A DNA stretch of 64,000 bases from Apostichopus japonicus (taxonomy: Eukaryota; Echinodermata; Holothuroidea; Aspidochirotida; Stichopodidae), in the NCBI RefSeq assembly GCF_037975245.1, contig NC_092567.1, positions 25,774,376 to 25,838,375 of the forward strand, in the 5' to 3' direction. The translations under genes and the position numbers were made by a program. Shown one piece after another: positions 58,556 through 64,000 of the stretch (the stretch's first letter is position 1; the number at the start of each line of letters is the position of its first letter). The notes beneath the pieces are model-generated. The model did no database searches, had not been told where the DNA came from, and worked only from the letters and a program-made list of their open reading frames with translations.

Positions 58556-59437
58556 ATGCAGATTTCGGATACTGGTAGCTATATCAAGTGGAAGAATATA
58601 AACGAAGCGGCTGGAGGGTTGAAACCAGGAGATCACGTGGCATGGTTGAGACCATTTCTGGGATACTGGCACCATGCCATCGTTGAGGAAGTAACAGATG
58701 ATTATATTAACGTGATAGAGTGGTCGAGTGGCGTTCATTCATGTTGTAGCATTGTCAGAAGAACAAGAAAGGAATGGGATCTGTGTGGAAACTGTTGTTA
58801 CAGTCCGATGTACAAGGCTTATTATCCAAAAGAAGTAGAACAACAACATCCTCCTGAAGTGGTTTTGGAGAGAGCTAAAGCACGCTTACATGAAACTGAT
58901 TATAGTTTATTTTCCGATAATTGTGAGCATTTTGCATCTCACTGTAAGACCGGAATATCTCGCTCCAATCAAGTGTTTCAACTTAAAGTATCAGTGCAAG
59001 CCTGGATCCGTAAGATTGTGGCGATTTTTTTCCATGTGCTAATTGTAATGTCTATCTCGGAAGGGATCGAATCTGCTAGCAAAGGCAATAATTGGGTCGG
59101 TATTTTGTGCCTGGTCCTTTCTGAGTCGGCATATTTGATTATGGAAATCACTGTTATGTGGCGTCATGATTCCAAACAAACTGATTTCAATGACATAAAT
59201 CGAGCTTTGCGTTTTGCTGCACTTAAAGCTTCCGCACAGTCTGTAATGTTGGTGTTATTTGCTATTGCTGCAAGCGTTCCATTGATGAATCACGTACGGG
59301 GAAAAACAATATGGTCTGTAGCAAAGAACACATGGTTTGAGATTTTGTATGGATTAGCGGGTGGGATGATAGGGAACATATTAGGATTTTTCTTATTTTC
59401 ATTTTATCCCTATCCATGTTGCCGAAACACTGTTTAA
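58556..59437 (+). CDS. LRAT-domain membrane protein, copy 2
   Basis: A 293-residue paralogue of the gene at 47457. Conserved: LKPGDHVAWLRP, YWHHAIVEEV (H39), the Glu in VIEWS, CCYSPMYKAYYPKEVEQ, and SDNCEHFASHC (nucleophile C123). The C-terminal hydrophobic segments are followed by FFLFSFYPYPCCRN. It has a 6-residue insertion (around HSCCSIV) after the Glu and a shorter C-terminus. The start is the Met of MQISDTG, equivalent to copy 1; an in-frame ATG at 58523 is not conserved. A splice acceptor (CCCGCAG) at 58476 begins a conserved leader that is out of frame here, consistent with untranslated sequence. AATAAA at 59457 is a good poly(A) signal, 20 bp after the stop. Probably a membrane-anchored thiol acyltransferase-like enzyme; substrate unknown. 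Confidence 0.85.
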   Translation: MQISDTGSYIKWKNINEAAGGLKPGDHVAWLRPFLGYWHHAIVEEVTDDYINVIEWSSGVHSCCSIVRRTRKEWDLCGNCCYSPMYKAYYPKEVEQQHPPEVVLERAKARLHETDYSLFSDNCEHFASHCKTGISRSNQVFQLKVSVQAWIRKIVAIFFHVLIVMSISEGIESASKGNNWVGILCLVLSESAYLIMEITVMWRHDSKQTDFNDINRALRFAALKASAQSVMLVLFAIAASVPLMNHVRGKTIWSVAKNTWFEILYGLAGGMIGNILGFFLFSFYPYPCCRNTV

Positions 59438-62400
59438 AATATAGACAAATAATCACAATAAAATAATAATCAACCACTTCTTTACTTTATATGGTTACTG
59501 TAGTTTTTTAACACCTACAGTAACAGGTAACGCAAGTTTTCGTCAATGCAATGGGGGGGGGGGGGGGTGTCTGGCAGCGACGAAGCTGCTAGGTGTTAAC
59601 CCGCTATTGCCAATAAAGAATGCACTGTCCTATGTCCCCTAATTTGAAACCCCTTCCATATTTATTGATCCATAAATTACGTCCGGTATTGCCTATGACT
59701 ACGATGGGAAGGAGGATTGATCAACTCAAAGACACCGTCAAGTCATGTCACGTAGCATTTTCTATTTTCGGATTATTAATTTAAAGAGGTTATGAAATTG
59801 AAAAATGTTTTCTTTATCATTGTATTCTGCACACTCGTAGCATTCCAATGATACGCAATTTGTGTCAAACGAAGCTTCCATCCTCGAGGAATAAACGATC
59901 AAAATTCGAGGGTAATAAAAACTTTCTAAAAGTTGTTGTATTTACAGTAATGCGGCGTGACGTCAGTCGAGGAACTCAGCTCTCTTCCGTGACGCTATGT
60001 TTACATTCTTAAACGTCTAAGAAGACACAACATTACACTGTTGCAGTGCTCCGTAGTAACTGACATTTGGTGTTTGGAGTTTTGTTTCCACGTAACAGTC
60101 CACGGGCCGATATGTGGTTGCAGGTTGCTCCACCACAAGTAAAGACGGATTTCACCTGCACGCTTTTCCAAAAGATAACAGAAATTGAAGAATTTGAACA
60201 CGACTCGTTCAAAACACTACAAATAAACAACGTTACGAGTGCCTGTGGGCCTATACTATTGCCAAATTACTTGTTATTACCATAGACAAGGCCTCCTTGA
60301 TGCACAAAACTTAAATCCAGTTGGTTTTAGAGCAATCAATACTAGATCTGCAAGTTTTCTTTTGCGGTAAAACGCGTTTTGTTATGATTGAGAGGTGAAG
60401 AGTGTCACAAGGTCCCCCTAAACAGGGTCCTTGGAACAGGTGCAGGTCTGACACATAGAATCGATAAAAGAAGCGATACGAGTTTTAAACACAAAAATTT
60501 ACTTTATTAAATGGAACCATAAGTTACTTGAGGTCTCCTACAATAATACTTAGAAATACAAATGAATAATAATAATACGAATAATGCAGGTTAGGCTCGA
60601 AACGGCTTTCTCTCCAGTTCCAGGATAACGACTCTATCTCTGCCTCTCAGGCAATCGAAAGGAACATCGCATGTCGCCTCTCAGTCAATGCTTGACCTAA
60701 TTCTCAGGTCACAAGCTACCACCCTATGAATTAAAAAGGAAGAATTTGTCTAATCTCTAATTCCTTCGAACCCTATTCCAGTATTAACATTTTCATATAG
60801 TAATACGCATGACAGCACACTCTTTTTGAAGGATTAAAACATAAATACATATCGCAAAATTTCTGTTGCCGAATAACTTCCTAAAAATTAATTCACATGT
60901 TTAACGACAGGTTTTAAACTCGTTAATTTCTAATAACTTGAATTTACACATGTCAAGAGTTTAAATAACATTATACACATTTTATGTGAAAGAAGCCAAT
61001 TTTACTTTTATAAATTACTTTCTAAATTTGTCCCTTCCTTTTCGTTCGCAAATTTATTTTCTCATAAAGCAATTAACGCAAATTTTAATTTCCCTTGACT
61101 TTATAAACACGAAATATTTAATCCCCGGCAAATTGATATACACGAATTCTAATACCCCGTGACATAGTATAATAATTTATTAAACAAACTTACAGGTCAC
61201 AGCTCCAATCCAAAACCTGGTTCACGCAATGCGTTGACTCTCACAATACGTTGGCTTTACCAATACGTTGACTTTCACAATATACGTTGACTTCACTTTC
61301 AAAAATTATAACTTTTTTACTGTGCTGGTCCCCGACCAAATCGTCTCCCAATCTCTACAGCGGGATGTCAGTGAGCGAAGTGAGTATCTCTATGCTTAAT
61401 ATTCCACAGAGGCAACATTCCAAAAACCGCCCAAGGAATTTAAAGGTACGACTACTAATATTAAGTCTATTGTTACACACACATTTATGCAAATGAGATA
61501 CTGCAGTTACATAACTAGAGATTCCTTAAGTAGTACAACTAAGAGTGTTATTTTGATCGACCCCCTGACAAAGAGGTGAAGTCCCATTTCCTCGGAATCG
61601 GAAGATTCGGGAGACGACATTTTCAATTGATGAGAAGAGTCTTGTGATCGCATGTAGTAAACTGTATAACGCCGTATCGGTAAACAGCGGGGAGTGGGCT
61701 TTGGCTGTAATGTTCCTATGATGACGTCAGATGAACTGCGGTGGGCAGCTTTGAATTTTTTTCAAGTGGCAGCTTGAGAGGTCTCTAGGGAATACTTTGA
61801 CAGCGAATTTCTGGCGTTTGAAGCCGCATTTACGGAAAGTTGTGCATGGATGGTGTTTTTATAATGTAGAAAACCATTCCAAGACATAAAAATCCACCAC
61901 TACATAACCTCTTTAATTATGTAATTAGAGGGACCATCAACATAAATCTTTCACGTGATATCGAAGAAATGTTTGTTAGGTCACCATGTCATGATTCTCT
62001 AACAAGAAATCGCACCCTCCTCTCTTCTCCTCTCCTCCCTTTCAATAGACAGAAATTAACAACTTTCTCCTTTATCCCGTAGTAGTAGTTAGAGTAGTAT
62101 ATTGCAAGTAATTTCTTGGCTACACCTGAACGTACACAAATGTAAACCTATTACTTGTTTAAATAGTTTCTTTTTCTCGTGGGTGAGGAGGAGGAGGTGG
62201 TTTAATTATTATTATTATGATTATTATTATTATTTTTACTGTCTCACTTACGTTTACTTTTTTTTTTCTTGTTCTAGTATATTCTAGGGATTTTTCTCAC
62301 TTCCACTTGTACACTGCATGCTCCTACTAAACGATGTTTGTTAAGTTTTATGTAAAAACAAAACAAACAAACACCCCCCCCCCCCCTTAAATAAACTGAA

Positions 62401-63575
62401 CTGAACTTCATCTAGTTTCTAACCAAGACTGAGAGTGTAACCACCTAAAGTCAAGTTAACAAGAACTAAGACTCAAACTTTACTAAAAACCTGTAACCCT
62501 GTAATAATCATCATTTTCGAAACACAGACTGAAATCCAAACATCGCTCGTTAAATTCAGAAGTTTTTCTTCCTATTTTGAATATTTTCTCTGAAATATTT
62601 GTTAATTATTACGTGCACGTGCACAATTACGATTAAGAACTCATTTTGAAGCTAGTTACTGCACAGTTTCAGTATTAGTTTTATTATTTTTATTCATATT
62701 ACGTCATTTCGTGCAGTTTACCTTTTCTTTAGCTTGGGCTAAATTTTCAACATGAATGTAGAATTATTTACTTACATCTATTTACTGTAATATTTACATG
62801 ATGAACTTTGTCTAAGAAAAATAAAATTTTCGGAAACAGATTATTAGTAATACTGACATTAATAATGACCGCTTCGTCCAGTGTGTTATTTGTTTCATGG
62901 CATCAGTTTTTGACGAGGTCATGTTTATTTGATGTTACTTCTAGAAGCAGCAGCAACGCATACACAAATACGGTACCGTATATATCCAGTTGCTTCTGAA
63001 GGGAGATTCGAGTTGTAGAACTAAATAATTATTTCATTTGTATGTTTTGTCGAGTTGACGAGTATCGCCAATCTTACATTTTGACAAGGGTTGGATATTT
63101 CCCAGTTGCTGCTGCGTTGAACTGACTTTGGTAACATCTAAAAACATGATATTTTACATTACAGTAACTCCATTTATTGTAAGTGTTACAGATTGTACCT
63201 ACAGCGATCCATGGTATGTAACTCCTGTCGTGCAGTCAATCTGCTAGACGTTGCAGTTTATGCAAACTTTAAATGTATCTTATACATTTATGCTCTCTGT
63301 TGTATTTTATGCATGCTTTAAATGTCTATTATATATCTTTGGCATCTATTTTGTAAACGCCGGTAACATGGTAAGATAAGAGCTGACACACAATACGGAA
63401 TGCAATATACGGAGAACTTGTTCGGGAGCCAGGGGGGCAGCCTTGATGGAAGGTTACCAATTTCTATATACACAGCAATGGTCTGTGGGCATGTCCAAAT
63501 AAGGAAATGGATGTCTGCCGGGTTTGTTCGGGTCGGTGTTGTCAGGAGGGTTTTGAGAAAGAGGCCAAAAATTGA
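59438..63575. other. Gene-poor right flank
   Basis: A small inverted repeat (TTAACACCTA at 59508, TAGGTGTTAA at 59590) brackets a G run. About 61225-61295 has four short ACAATACGTTGACTTTC-like units. C and TTA simple repeats occur near 62200-62240 and 62374-62387. Open frames of 60-72 codons (for example 60067-60285 and 62808-62999) have no recognisable domain. No gene is supported. Confidence 0.5.
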
Positions 63576-64000
63576 TCTAGATTAGCTGGAGAGGTAACCT
63601 GAAGACACCTACTGGAAAATGTTCGGTAAAGTCACAGGTATCATGAATGGCCACTGTCAGACATTTTAAGTGGTGGGTTGTGAACGCCAGACCTATGTAA
63701 CTGGCACCCCAAAACTGAGCTAGATTAGCTGGAGGGGTAACCTGATGAAACCTACTGGAACATGTTCGGCCAAATCCCAGGTATCATGAATGACCCCTGC
63801 CAGACATTTTAAACTGGTTGGTTGTGTCTGCCAGACACCCCAAACCCACAATTGAGCTAGATTAGCTGGAGAGGTAACCTGACGAAACCTACTGGAAAAT
63901 GTTCGGCCAAGTCACAGGTATCATGAATGGCCACTGCCAGACATTTTAAGTGGTGGGTTGTGTCTGCCAGACACCCCAAAACACCCCAATCCCCACAATA
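63576..64000. repeat. Tandem repeat, about 135-bp unit, running off the window
   Basis: GATTAGCTGGAGAGGTAACC recurs at about 63590, 63723 and 63860, each followed by CCTACTGGAA(A/C)ATGTTCGG, ATCATGAATG and GCCAGACATTTTAA. About three copies are visible and the array continues past the right edge. Confidence 0.9.

Noticed and set aside
60400-61600. Possible retroelement remnant bounded by GTGTCACAAGGTCC and a downstream C-rich site
   Set aside because: A short palindrome is present, but no long terminal repeat, primer-binding site or coding remnant could be identified.

Overview
The window is animal nuclear DNA: genes are split by GT-AG introns, the sequence is AT-rich, and it is full of transposon debris, satellites and simple repeats. 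The gene set is a Golgi-type sulfotransferase, a secreted fibrinogen-domain lectin, a CD73-like ecto-5'-nucleotidase and two membrane LRAT-domain proteins. With the repeat types, this suggests a marine invertebrate deuterostome, most plausibly an echinoderm. The species cannot be fixed from the sequence alone.

Layout. (1) 0.5-5.3 kb, minus strand: a sulfotransferase gene of at least four exons, followed downstream by decayed tandem copies of its own last exon. (2) 5.3-13.2 kb: no supported gene, but a hAT-like MITE, a tRNA-derived SINE and a 0.9 kb GAT/GAC repeat. (3) 13.2-20.3 kb, plus strand: a five-exon fibrinogen-related gene. Its first intron is filled by 45 head-to-tail 84-bp units that start exactly at the exon 1 splice donor. 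(4) 20.3-32.0 kb: gene-poor, with a foldback element, two hAT-like MITEs and AT repeats. (5) 32.1-40.6 kb, plus strand: a complete eight-exon ecto-5'-nucleotidase with a GPI-type tail, a phase-matched alternative terminal exon, and a dead copy of its own exon 1 inside intron 2. (6) 43.2-59.5 kb: a direct duplication at about 11 kb offset, each block ending in an LRAT-domain gene. Two SINEs are present in the first block and absent at the matching sites of the second. Between the blocks lie a nested pair of hAT-like elements and a truncated LINE. (7) 59.5-64.0 kb: no supported gene; a 135-bp tandem repeat runs off the right edge.

The genes do not form an operon-like pathway. The nucleotidase and the fibrinogen-domain protein are extracellular or cell-surface, the sulfotransferase is probably Golgi, and the LRAT proteins are probably membrane-bound enzymes acting on lipid acyl groups or similar thioester chemistry. 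A common theme is repeated local duplication followed by decay: of exons (sulfotransferase, nucleotidase), of an exon/intron junction (fibrinogen-related gene) and of a whole gene (LRAT). All exon models were assembled by eye from splice sites, phase and family motifs.
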